10,686 bases of DNA from Monoraphidium neglectum (taxonomy: Eukaryota > Chlorophyta > Chlorophyceae > Sphaeropleales > Selenastraceae). This document shows positions 6,101-10,686 of the stretch, piece by piece. Location of the stretch: the NCBI RefSeq assembly GCF_000611645.1, contig NW_014012721.1, positions 8,794-19,479 on the forward strand, written 5' to 3'. The notes below the pieces were generated by a model. The model saw only the letters and a program-made list of their open reading frames with translations. It ran no database searches and was not told the DNA's origin. Position numbers and translations under genes: made by a program. Within the stretch, counting starts at the first letter, position 1. Each line of letters opens with the position of its first letter.

Positions 6101-7555
6101 ATCTTCTCCTGCATTGCTTTGCCTCACAGGATGGTGGCAAGGTCCTTGTCACCATGGCCACCACCGTCGGCGCCGCCACCGCTGGACCCATCGCCACCCT
6201 GCTGTCCGCCGTCAACTCGCCCGCCGCCGTTGGCCCCGCGGCCACCATTTCCAACGTTTGCACGTCGGCGCTCCTCGGGGCGCTGTGCAACAGCACCGCC
6301 GTCTTCAGCAGGCTGCGCGTGACGGACGGCTGCGCGACGACCGACAATCAGTGCATCCCCGCGACGCTGCGCGCCAAGCGTTGTGTCGTCAGCGGCCAGA
6401 CGGTCGGCGGCTACGCCTTCGTCGCCTCTAGCCTCAACAGGAACACACCTTTTATCGATGCCAACGCGGCAGACACCTCGTCGGAGGAGCCCCAGGGCCG
6501 CCGCCTGCTGCAGCGGGTCCGCCAGGCCACGTTTGAAGGGTGCTGCGTGAGCCCCAGGCAGAGGGAGCCCGCGACTGGCACTGCATCCACCTGCAGGAGG
6601 ATCAACGTCGGCAGGAGGTTCACCAGCCTCGGCCGCTTCAAGCCCACCACCTGCAGATGTGCCAACATCCGCGAGTTCGTTCAGTCTGAGATGTGAGTGC
6701 CGCACGCATGCCGCTGCCCGTGCCGCCCTTGCCCAGCTGTTGCATGTTTGTTATTGACATGGCCCTGCTTTGCACAGGGGTGCGTCGGTGATGACCTTGC
6801 CAGCGAAGGCGCAACCAGCCCCCACACAGGACATGCCGACTGCTAGTGGCCATGCCCTGACCTCGTCGCCTCAATCCCTTGCCTCCCATGCCGCTTCTTC
6901 CGGCCTCATGAAAACTGCAGGTCAACCAGGCCGCCCAGGGTTGCCGTGAACCACATTCCAGCCACTTACCCCTTCAGCGTCGGGTTTGTTGCCAACGTGT
7001 GCGTGCCCAGACCGTCCAGGAGCAACCCCCTGAGGTGCACCAACAAGTTCCAGACCGTGGGCGGCGCCACCGTCAGCTGCACCAACGGCACCCTCAACCT
7101 GGTCTACCAGTCGCTCCCCCGCTATGTCATCGGCCGTGCCCAGAACATCGTCGCCACGTGCACCAATAGCAGGTGCGGTCTGCAGCCGCGGGAACACGAG
7201 GGGCTTAGCCAGCTCAGGACTGCCAGTCTAGGCGAATCCTGCATCTGGCCCGGCCTGCACACAGAGGCACGAGCAGTGCAGTGTTCGTCCCCCCTCCCCC
7301 GCATCCACCAGACTGCTCTGAATATTCTGCCCTTGCCCTCTCTCACACCACGTGTTGCACCACAGGTTTACCCAGCTTTCCTCGTGCAACACTGTGAACG
7401 CACCTGGCACAGTTGTGAGCCCCTTGGTCACTGGCAACTTCCAGGTCACCAACCCGGACTTCGACGCCGGCTGCGTGTGCAAGTCGACCGGCCGCAAGCC
7501 GGTGCTGCTGCTCAACTCCGTTGATGTCATTGCGGGTCAGCAGTGCACCCCATGA
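37..7555 (+). CDS. Secreted multi-domain mosaic protein: Gly/Leu repeats, cadherin-like repeats, eight EGF-like domains, Cys-rich C-terminus (17 exons)
   Basis: Exons assembled by hand: 37-970, 1228-1542, 1729-1860, 2010-2084, 2336-2437, 2562-2669, 2875-3009, 3368-3469, 3723-3824, 3956-4063, 4288-4389, 4573-4771, 5021-5299, 5530-5821, 6130-6692, 6921-7172, 7366-7555. All introns are GT-AG. The total of 3,990 nt is divisible by three and gives 1,329 residues before TGA at 7553. Introns 1-11 are phase 1, 12 and 13 phase 2, 14 phase 0, 15 and 16 phase 2. Domain order: signal peptide (1-27), Gly/Leu-rich tract (about 42-210), cadherin-like units (about 255-440), EGF-like domains (453-740), two cadherin-like units (about 742-930), Cys-rich region (930-1329). 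There are many N-X-S/T sequons and no C-terminal membrane segment, so the product is probably a secreted glycoprotein of matrix, wall or adhesion. Ligands and exact function cannot be read from sequence. The least certain junction is the acceptor at 5529, where the upstream tract is C-rich but contains AAACAA. Confidence 0.85.
160..669 (+). repeat. Coding Gly/Leu-rich repeat tract (LLGG, GGLTGG type)
   Basis: From about residue 42 the protein is an irregular tandem array built on G-G-L-L-G-G, G-G-L-T-G-G and T-T-G-G-L-L, densest up to about position 410. At DNA level the units are degenerate copies of GGCGGCCTCCTTGGC and GGCGGCCTCACTGGC, so this is a coding minisatellite. Sequons (N-A-T, N-T-T, N-S-T, N-G-S) are scattered through it. 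From residue about 150 the pattern loosens to units with P-V-V-G-S-L-L and P-V-A-G-G-L-L. The composition suggests a flexible or self-associating hydrophobic glycine-rich spacer, but no named family is recognised. Confidence 0.8.
790..1800 (+). other. N-terminal block of cadherin-like / tandem-95-type repeats (exons 1-3)
   Basis: Two units share a pattern: a Gly/Leu/Val-rich first half, then P-N-V-G-S-I or P-D-I-G-T-I, then a D-G-S-F or D-N-S-F turn, then Y-N-G-P or Y-T-G-P and N-G. After the intron comes a strand with C-V-Q-V-T-D or C-Y-I-V-T-D. This is the hallmark end of the bacterial Ig-like/cadherin-like (VCBS, tandem-95) repeat, where D-G-S-F-T-Y-T-P is followed by F-N-G and F-T-Y-T-V-T-D. 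Introns 1 and 2 fall at the same place, inside the Gly codon of N-G, so exon 2 is one full repeat shifted by part of a unit. The third unit in exon 3 is cut short and runs directly into EGF domain 1. Confidence 0.65.
1836..2084 (+). other. EGF-like domain 1 (split by intron 3)
   Basis: Six cysteines are read across exons 3 and 4: C-L-P-G-C-L-N-G-G-V-C, then D-A-L-L-T-C-N-C and N-G-T-G-F-T-D-R-I-C. Intron 3 (1861-2009, phase 1) interrupts the domain between Cys2 and Cys3, in the Gly-Gly of N-G-G. The other seven EGF domains each sit on a single exon. The N-G-T in the last loop is a possible N-glycosylation site. Confidence 0.8.
2336..2437 (+). other. EGF-like domain 2 (exon 5)
   Basis: A 102-bp symmetric phase 1-1 exon. 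It reads V-C-N-P-A-C-Q-N-G-G-F-C, then a C-x-C pair, then T-G-F-F-G-P-T-C, giving all six EGF cysteines. The donor is a consensus GTGAGT at 2438 and the acceptor is ATGCAG at 2335. Confidence 0.85.
2562..2669 (+). other. EGF-like domain 3 (exon 6, type A)
   Basis: A 108-bp phase 1-1 exon. Cys2 to Cys3 reads C-K-N-N-G-T-C, then S-G-N-N-T-C-N-C and T-G-F-T-G-P-T-C, ending in G-P-P-P. It is nearly identical to domain 7 (exon 10), differing mostly at silent sites. The C-K-N-N-G-T-C loop fits the animal O-fucose consensus C-x4-(S/T)-C and also holds an N-G-T sequon. Confidence 0.85.
2875..3009 (+). other. EGF-like domain 4 with Asn-Gly-Thr linker (exon 7, type B)
   Basis: A 135-bp phase 1-1 exon. 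It reads V-C-N-I-T-C-Q-N-G-G-V-C, then N-N-K-C-A-C and G-F-V-G-L-T-C. The EGF unit closely resembles domain 8 (exon 11). The exon is longer than its siblings because a 12-bp repeat follows the last cysteine and codes for four N-G-T sequons. Confidence 0.85.
2961..3008 (+). repeat. Coding 12-bp tandem repeat, four copies (Asn-Gly-Thr-Thr)
   Basis: Four 12-bp units lie end to end at 2961, 2973, 2985 and 2997. Units 2 and 3 are exactly AACGGGACCACC; unit 1 has two changes and unit 4 ends in AAT. They encode N-G-T-T three times and then N-G-T-N, each with a potential N-glycosylation site. The period is a multiple of three, so copy-number change would keep frame. Confidence 0.95.
3010..3367 (+). 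other. Intron 7 (longest intron), nothing else recognised
   Basis: This 358-bp intron has donor GTGGGC and acceptor CAACGCAG. I looked for a further cysteine-patterned EGF exon inside it and for an RNA gene, and found neither. Confidence 0.7.
3368..3469 (+). other. EGF-like domain 5 (exon 8, type C)
   Basis: A 102-bp phase 1-1 exon reading V-C-N-P-P-C-A-N-N-G-K-C-V-G-T-N, then C-D-C and T-G-F-A-G-P-T-C-N-T-I-P. It pairs with domain 6: both share K-C-V-G-T-N and a P-T-C-N-T tail, and both end in a GTGGGT donor. Tandem duplication of one exon is the simple explanation. Confidence 0.85.
3723..3824 (+). other. EGF-like domain 6 (exon 9, type C)
   Basis: A 102-bp phase 1-1 exon reading V-C-N-A-T-C-L-N-G-G-K-C-V-G-T-N, then C-D-C and T-G-F-T-G-P-T-C-N-T-P-P. 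It is the sister of domain 5. The acceptor region CGCAG followed by TTTGCAAC is shared with exons 7, 8 and (as TTTGCAAT) 11. Confidence 0.85.
3956..4063 (+). other. EGF-like domain 7 (exon 10, type A)
   Basis: A 108-bp phase 1-1 exon almost identical in protein to domain 3: C-K-N-N-G-T-C-S-G-N-N-T-C-N-C, then G-T-G-F-T-G-P-T-C and G-P-P-P. The nucleotide differences from exon 6 are mostly third-position changes (ACT/ACG, TCG/TCA, AAT/AAC), so the copies are not a very recent conversion. Donor GTAAGC, acceptor CTACACAG. Confidence 0.85.
4288..4389 (+). other. EGF-like domain 8 (exon 11, type B)
   Basis: A 102-bp phase 1-1 exon reading V-C-N-P-V-C-Q-N-G-G-I-C-V-N-T-N-K-C-T-C, then P-T-G-F-T-G-P-T-C-N-Q-T. 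It resembles domain 4. The last loop, C-P-T-G-F-T-G-P-T-C, fits the animal EOGT-type consensus C-x-x-G-x-(S/T)-G-x-x-C. The N-Q-T after Cys6 is a sequon. Donor GTGAGC. Confidence 0.85.
4573..5623 (+). other. Two C-terminal cadherin-like / tandem-95-type repeats (exons 12-14)
   Basis: Unit 1 spans exons 12-13: A-L-D-V-K-A-D-G-S-I-T-Y-I-P-P, then N-F-V-G-N-V-T-F-P-V-T-I-T-D. Unit 2 spans exons 13-14: A-V-D-D-T-F, then A-P-G-V-L-A-N-D, then D-G-T-V-T-L-K-F-V-P, then G-F-S-G-N-S-V-F-T-Y-T-I-S-D-G and a final A-T-G-T-L-V-V. These are the classic marks of the cadherin-like/Ig-like repeat family common in large bacterial adhesins: a V-D-D start, G-V-L-A-N-D, a D-G-S-F-T-Y turn and F-x-G before F-T-Y-T-x-x-D-G. 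Introns 12 and 13 (both phase 2) interrupt the two units at matching places, just after Y-I-P-P and K-F-V-P. Extra cysteines (I-C, V-C, N-C, D-C) suggest disulfides within unit 1 and near the start of unit 2. Confidence 0.8.
5624..7552 (+). other. Cys-rich C-terminal region of unknown family (exons 14-17)
   Basis: About 400 residues with roughly 20 cysteines and no family that I recognise. Exon 14 to exon 15 reads as an alternating helix-strand segment (L-A-E-I-T-A-V-A-V-A-R-L, then K-C-D-L-V, then K-V-L-V-T-M-A-T-T, then an Ala-rich helix). That could be a small ferredoxin-like or SEA-like alpha/beta fold, but this is a guess. At 6496-6513 it has G-R-R-L-L-Q, after an acidic Ser/Glu stretch; a processing site there is possible but unproven. 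Exons 16 and 17 are beta-rich with paired cysteines (S-C, T-C, G-C-V-C, Q-Q-C). No terminal membrane anchor or GPI signal is seen. Confidence 0.6.
5822..6129 (+). other. Intron 14, nothing else recognised
   Basis: This 308-bp phase 0 intron has donor GTGAGC and acceptor GCCTCACAG. I see no repeat, RNA gene or additional exon inside. It is the only phase 0 intron in the gene and lies within the unknown C-terminal region. Confidence 0.65.
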
Positions 7556-7615
7556 TCGCCAGGGACTGCTCACTGTTACCTGGTTTCTGCAGCAGCAGCT
7601 TAGCCCCGCCAGAGG

Positions 7616-7620
7616 TGTAA
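7616..7620 (+). terminator. Candidate polyadenylation signal TGTAA
   Basis: TGTAA lies 61 bp after the TGA of the mosaic gene. TGTAA is the well-known chlorophyte counterpart of AATAAA, usually placed 10-20 bp before the cleavage site, so a 3' UTR of about 75-80 bp is predicted. Another TGTAA at 8515-8519 is too far away to be the main signal. Confidence 0.6.
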
Positions 7621-8259
7621 GCGTTTGAGCTTGGGCCCTGCAGCGCACGGCGCATGTGCTTGGCCGGCTGCCAGGCGGCAGGTTGGGGCTGCCTGGAACT
7701 GTCTATTTATGCGCCGGCGCTGAAGGTTTGTGGCGCCTTGAACTGTGCCGACGCAGTCACCAAGCTGCCGTTGCGATATCGTCTTCAATTCTTGGACGCC
7801 TGTTTTGGTCACCACTTTTCTGCACCCGGCCATAACACATGGGGGGCGTGCGCGTTTGTTGGAGCTTCCTCAGACCGCCGCCCGCGGGGCACCTTGCGCC
7901 CTGTTGCCAGTCAGCCACGAAACCAGAGCGCGTATGCGCAGGGCCCCTGTGCATGCACACACATGTGGCATTCTGAAGCCAAGGACCCTTGCTGAATGAT
8001 CTGAAAGGCGTGGCCAATCGCAGCCTTTGCCGGGGCGCATAGCGTCTCGCATCTTTTGGCTGAGATGCTGAATTTGAGCAGGTGCTCGCGCAAGAAGCTG
8101 TTTGCTTGGTGTGGCTGCACGTACACAATCAACTCCCACACATCACAGGTGCCCTGGGCTGCTGTTGCGTCGTCCACCAGTCACTGACGGTCACGCAACG
8201 CATGCTTTTTCCATTTCATCATCATCCTCAATTGTGCATGCTCGGCTGCCGCCGGCTCC

Positions 8260-8283
8260 TGCTGGTGCCAGCAGGCACCAGCA
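8260..8283. repeat. Perfect inverted repeat (10-bp stem, 4-nt loop)
   Basis: TGCTGGTGCC is followed by the loop AGCA and the exact reverse complement GGCACCAGCA. The left arm plus loop also contains a smaller palindrome (TGCTGG-TG-CCAGCA), so two alternative foldings compete. No T-run follows and no gene is adjacent. Chance occurrence in GC-rich DNA is possible. Confidence 0.7.
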
Positions 8284-9048
8284 AATGGGAGACGGGGCAG
8301 CCAGCTGGTAAGATCTTTGGCACAATTATACCTTGCATTCCGACCCTGAGCGGGTCCATCCACTGCGCAAGCGCCTTCACCTGGGGCGCAGCTGCCGTAC
8401 CTGCAACGAGGCGCCGCGCCTGCCTCGCCTCGGCTGCCCTGCTTGTCCTTTTCTAACACTAGGCCGCACCGTACACAGGTGGACGGAGGTTGGCATCTTT
8501 GCAGCCCCAAATCCTGTAAAATCAAACACACGCGGTATGTGTGCTCGTACACCATGCTCAGGCGGTATACCTGTGCAGCCAGCCAGTGTGAGAGTTTCCC
8601 TAGCGGCTGGCTTGGTGAGCAACACAGGCGCAGCACATGAGGTCTGCACGAGGCATTGGGCAGACCACGCGGCCCTCAGCAAGGCGCAGCGATGGCAGTG
8701 CGCGCGCAGACCTGGGTGCGCGAACCGCAACCCGAATGCACCGCCTGCCGACCGTGTGACCTGATGCTGCCACGGTATCCGCCAGGATTCCAGTGCATCG
8801 AAAAGCTGCGGCGCGGCTGTCGACGCTGTTGACGGCAACACCTGCAACCTGTCGCACCGAATGCGTTCGGTGGCTTGGCCCCCGGTGATCAGCACCTACG
8901 TGCGAGGGCGGCGCTGTGAGAAGTCGGCTCGGCCCCACCTTTGCAGCCTGCGGACCTGCTGCAGGGCTGTGCGGGATTAGGCATCCGCATCTGCTGCTGG
9001 TGAGCAAGGAGTTGAGGAGCTGCTCATGCGCGTCGGTGTGCATGTGCA

Positions 9049-9200
9049 TCCCCTTTCGTGCGTGTGCGCGCACTCACAGCGTGGTTGAGCGTGTGCCTGT
9101 GGGTGCGTGTGTGTATGCATGTGTTTGCTTTTGTGTTGGCGTGTGGGCGCGTCTGTGTGTGCCGAGGGTGTTTGTGGGTTTTTGTGTTTGTGTGTGTGTG
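9049..9200. repeat. GT-rich degenerate microsatellite
   Basis: The + strand is dominated by GTGTGT, GCGTGTG and TTTGTG motifs, ending in a pure (TG)n run at 9190-9200 and followed by a run of eight G residues (9203-9210). Open frames here (Cys/Val-rich on +, Thr/His-rich on -) are products of the repeat and are not called as genes. Confidence 0.85.
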
Positions 9201-9214
9201 GAGGGGGGGGTGGT

Positions 9215-9243
9215 TGCACGTGCGCGTGCGTGCGTGCACATGC
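9215..9243. repeat. 29-nt strictly alternating pyrimidine-purine run (Z-DNA-prone)
   Basis: Every base from 9215 to 9243 alternates pyrimidine and purine, with CG and CA/TG steps (GCACGTGCGCG, then TGCG repeats, then TGCACATGC). Such runs are the textbook sequence for left-handed Z-DNA under supercoiling. Actual Z formation is not shown by sequence alone. Confidence 0.75.
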
Positions 9244-9814
9244 TTGCACCCTTGCGCCCGGTGGAGTTTGCTGGTCGGTTCTCATCGCACCCTTGAGATC
9301 ACATCACTATTTTTGCTGCCCGCCAGTGTTTTTCCAAGAGAGCATACGGTTCATGAAGCTGTGTAGTCATCGGTCTGGTCTGTGAGGGGCACACTGGGCC
9401 TGACCTAGCAAGCTGTCTGTTTATCATAAGCAGTCCAGCTCGCATGCATGTGCCGGCGGCCCAGTGGCGCCACCAGAATGAGATGCAACAGTGACGACCA
9501 AAGCGCTGTCGCCCTCTCAGGCAGAAAATCCGATCAAATGAGTGCACATGCAACTTGCAGTGTGAGCTGATCAGCCCTTGACGTCCAGACGGAGTCCTGA
9601 CGTCCTGGCCATCTGTTGGTCTCCAAGCAGCGCAGTTTTGAACGCACGCACTGCAACATCAACAAAAAGTTTTCTGCTCGATTGTTGGCCCTCAGAGAGA
9701 TTGTCCCTGTCTCTTACTTCATCATACAAAACTCTGAGCAACATTGTCAGCGAGATCATTCACTCACACGCTTTCATCGTCGCACCTTACTAGCGGGTAT
9801 ACATCATTGAGTGG

Positions 9815-9822
9815 ATAAAATA
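9815..9822 (+). promoter_or_regulatory. Possible TATA-like element upstream of the second gene
   Basis: ATAAAATA stands out as AT-rich in a GC-rich setting, 25 bp before the ATG at 9848. If it worked as a TATA box, transcription would start close to that ATG, which would favour the in-frame ATG at 10001 as the real start. It may equally be unrelated to transcription. Confidence 0.3.
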
Positions 9823-9847
9823 ATACTTTTTGCGGCTCACTGGCGGC

Positions 9848-10686
9848 ATGCTGTCCTCCCTTAGTGGCAGGAGCACTGCCGCGGCGGCTGCCTGCTGCGG
9901 CAACAGCATTGGTGCTGGCAGTGTCTGCGTCAGCAGAGTGGTCCCGCCCCCAAATGCCGTTCGCCGCCTCTCTCATGCAGCTGCCTGCTGCAGCGGCCGC
10001 ATGGAGCCGCACTCAGCGACGAGCGCACCCCGCCACCAACTGATGGAACGGTGGGGCAGTCGAGGCGGCGGCGGCGGCGCTGGCGGCAGCGTAGTGGCAG
10101 CGGCTGGGAGGGGACGGCCGCGCAGTACATCTAAGAGAGGCGAGGAGGCACCAGATGAGGATCTGGTGGAAGACGTCTTGTTTCAAAATGCGGCGCAGGA
10201 TGGCGAGGACGCAGATGTCGGGGAAGAGGAGGAGGTGAGCCCGGAAGGATGGCCGCCGCGGCGGCAGCGCCGCTGCAGCCACGTGCAGGCGCACCTGGAG
10301 GGCCGCCAATGCTGAGCGTTCGTGATCTGCTGTGCGAAGCGCAGCGCACCAGGGCTGGTTGATCGGTCTAACCATAGGGAAGTCTCGCTTCCTCAATCGC
10401 GCATACCACCTGCCGCAACCGGCAGCGGCTAGTAGGCAGCTATGACCTGCACATTGGCAAACGCAACGAAACCTATGCCAAGGCCACGGCATCTGCATGC
10501 CCGCACACACCTGCGAGCTTGAAGCCCGCACGCCCACGTGGTCCCCCCCCCCTTTCCGCAGCTTGAGGCGTTCGACCGCTTCTCTCTGGACGAGGGCAGC
10601 CTGGTGGTGGAGGAGTTTGATGAAGAGGAGGAGGGGGAGGAGGGCCCGGGGGCCGGGGGCGGCGGCGAGGAGGGGGAGGACGAGGA
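9848..10686 (+). CDS. 5' part of an unknown gene with a mitochondrial-like presequence and an acidic region (exons 9848-10234 and 10562-10686, cut by window end)
   Basis: Exon 1 starts at ATG 9848, the first Met after an in-frame TAA at 9821. It encodes 129 residues. The start M-L-S-S-L-S-G-R, an Ala/Cys stretch and R-R-L-S-H-A look like a mitochondrial (possibly plastid) presequence with an R-x-L-S type cleavage site near residue 38. A basic Gly/Arg-rich segment follows (about residues 62-98), then an acidic one (E-D-V-L-F-Q-N, then E-E-E-E). The donor GTGAGC at 10235 and the acceptor CCTTTCCGCAG at 10561 are both phase 0. Exon 2 continues L-E-A-F-D-R-F-S-L-D-E-G and a long Glu/Gly run, open to the window end. 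Without splicing, the frame stops at 10313-10315. The catalytic or binding part must lie beyond the window, so no function is assigned. Confidence 0.55.
10235..10561 (+). other. Intron of the second gene
   Basis: This 327-bp phase 0 intron has a GTGAGC donor and ends in ten C residues, CTTTCCG style pyrimidines and CAG, which is a strong acceptor. The frame of exon 2 matches exon 1, and the acidic character continues across the junction. I see nothing else in it. Confidence 0.55.

Larger units (their letters stand above)
7621..9814. other. About 2.2 kb between genes with no convincing coding sequence
   Basis: No frame here shows a recognisable domain, a signal peptide, or a chain of exons with matching phases. 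Several open frames exist on both strands at 8080-8900, as expected in GC-rich DNA with few stops. Two minus-strand frames read somewhat protein-like (7911-8177 and 9571-9759) but lack supporting context. The region from about 9540 to 9790 is visibly less GC-rich than the flanks. A hairpin and a GT-rich tract are listed separately. No tRNA or rRNA was recognised. Confidence 0.5.

Noticed and set aside
8377..9073. Two long minus-strand frames (8377-8895 and 8600-9073)
   Set aside because: They overlap each other in different frames, are Ala/Arg/Cys-rich with no recognisable motif, and partly run through the GT-rich tract. This is typical of stop-poor GC-rich DNA.
8977..9385. Cys/Val-rich + strand and Thr/His-rich minus-strand frames
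   Set aside because: They are translations of the GT-rich microsatellite and not genes.
10013..10537. 174-codon minus-strand frame opposite the second gene
   Set aside because: It is antisense to the presequence, the acidic exon and the intron. The + strand has an upstream stop, a matched donor and acceptor, and continued acidic composition.

Overview
This window looks like nuclear DNA from a green alga, most likely a trebouxiophyte or chlorophyte relative of Chlorella. That placement is inferred from several signs. The DNA is GC-rich. It holds many short GT-AG introns (124-358 bp) with GTGAGT or GTGCGT donors and C-rich tracts ending in GCAG. A TGTAA motif, the chlorophyte-type polyadenylation signal, lies 61 bp after a stop codon. 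The protein also carries an RRLLQ motif, which I recall from green algal secreted proteins. No prokaryotic signals (Shine-Dalgarno sites, operons) are seen.

Positions 37-7555 (+ strand) hold one gene that I could assemble from end to end: 17 exons and 16 GT-AG introns, with every junction keeping frame, giving 1,329 codons plus a stop. It encodes a large secreted mosaic protein. In order it has a signal peptide, a long Gly/Leu-rich repeat tract, cadherin-like/tandem-95-type beta-sandwich repeats, eight six-cysteine EGF-like domains, two more cadherin-like repeats, and a cysteine-rich C-terminal region of unknown family. The first eleven introns are all phase 1. Seven of the eight EGF domains sit on their own symmetric 1-1 exons of 102, 108 or 135 bp. 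Intron phase changes to 2 or 0 after the EGF block. The likely role is extracellular matrix, cell wall or adhesion, inferred from the domains only.

Positions 7556-9847 contain the short 3' UTR and about 2.2 kb in which I find no convincing gene. This stretch holds a perfect 10-bp-stem hairpin (8260-8283), a GT-rich tract (9049-9200), a strictly alternating pyrimidine-purine run (9215-9243), and two weak minus-strand open frames.

From 9848 a second + strand gene begins and runs off the window. Its first exon encodes a mitochondrial-looking presequence followed by a Gly/Arg-rich and then acidic stretch. A 327-bp intron separates it from a second, strongly acidic exon that is cut by the window end. 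Its function is unknown.

The most notable content is the metazoan-style exon architecture of the EGF block in an apparently algal gene, together with repeat-aligned introns in the cadherin-like modules.
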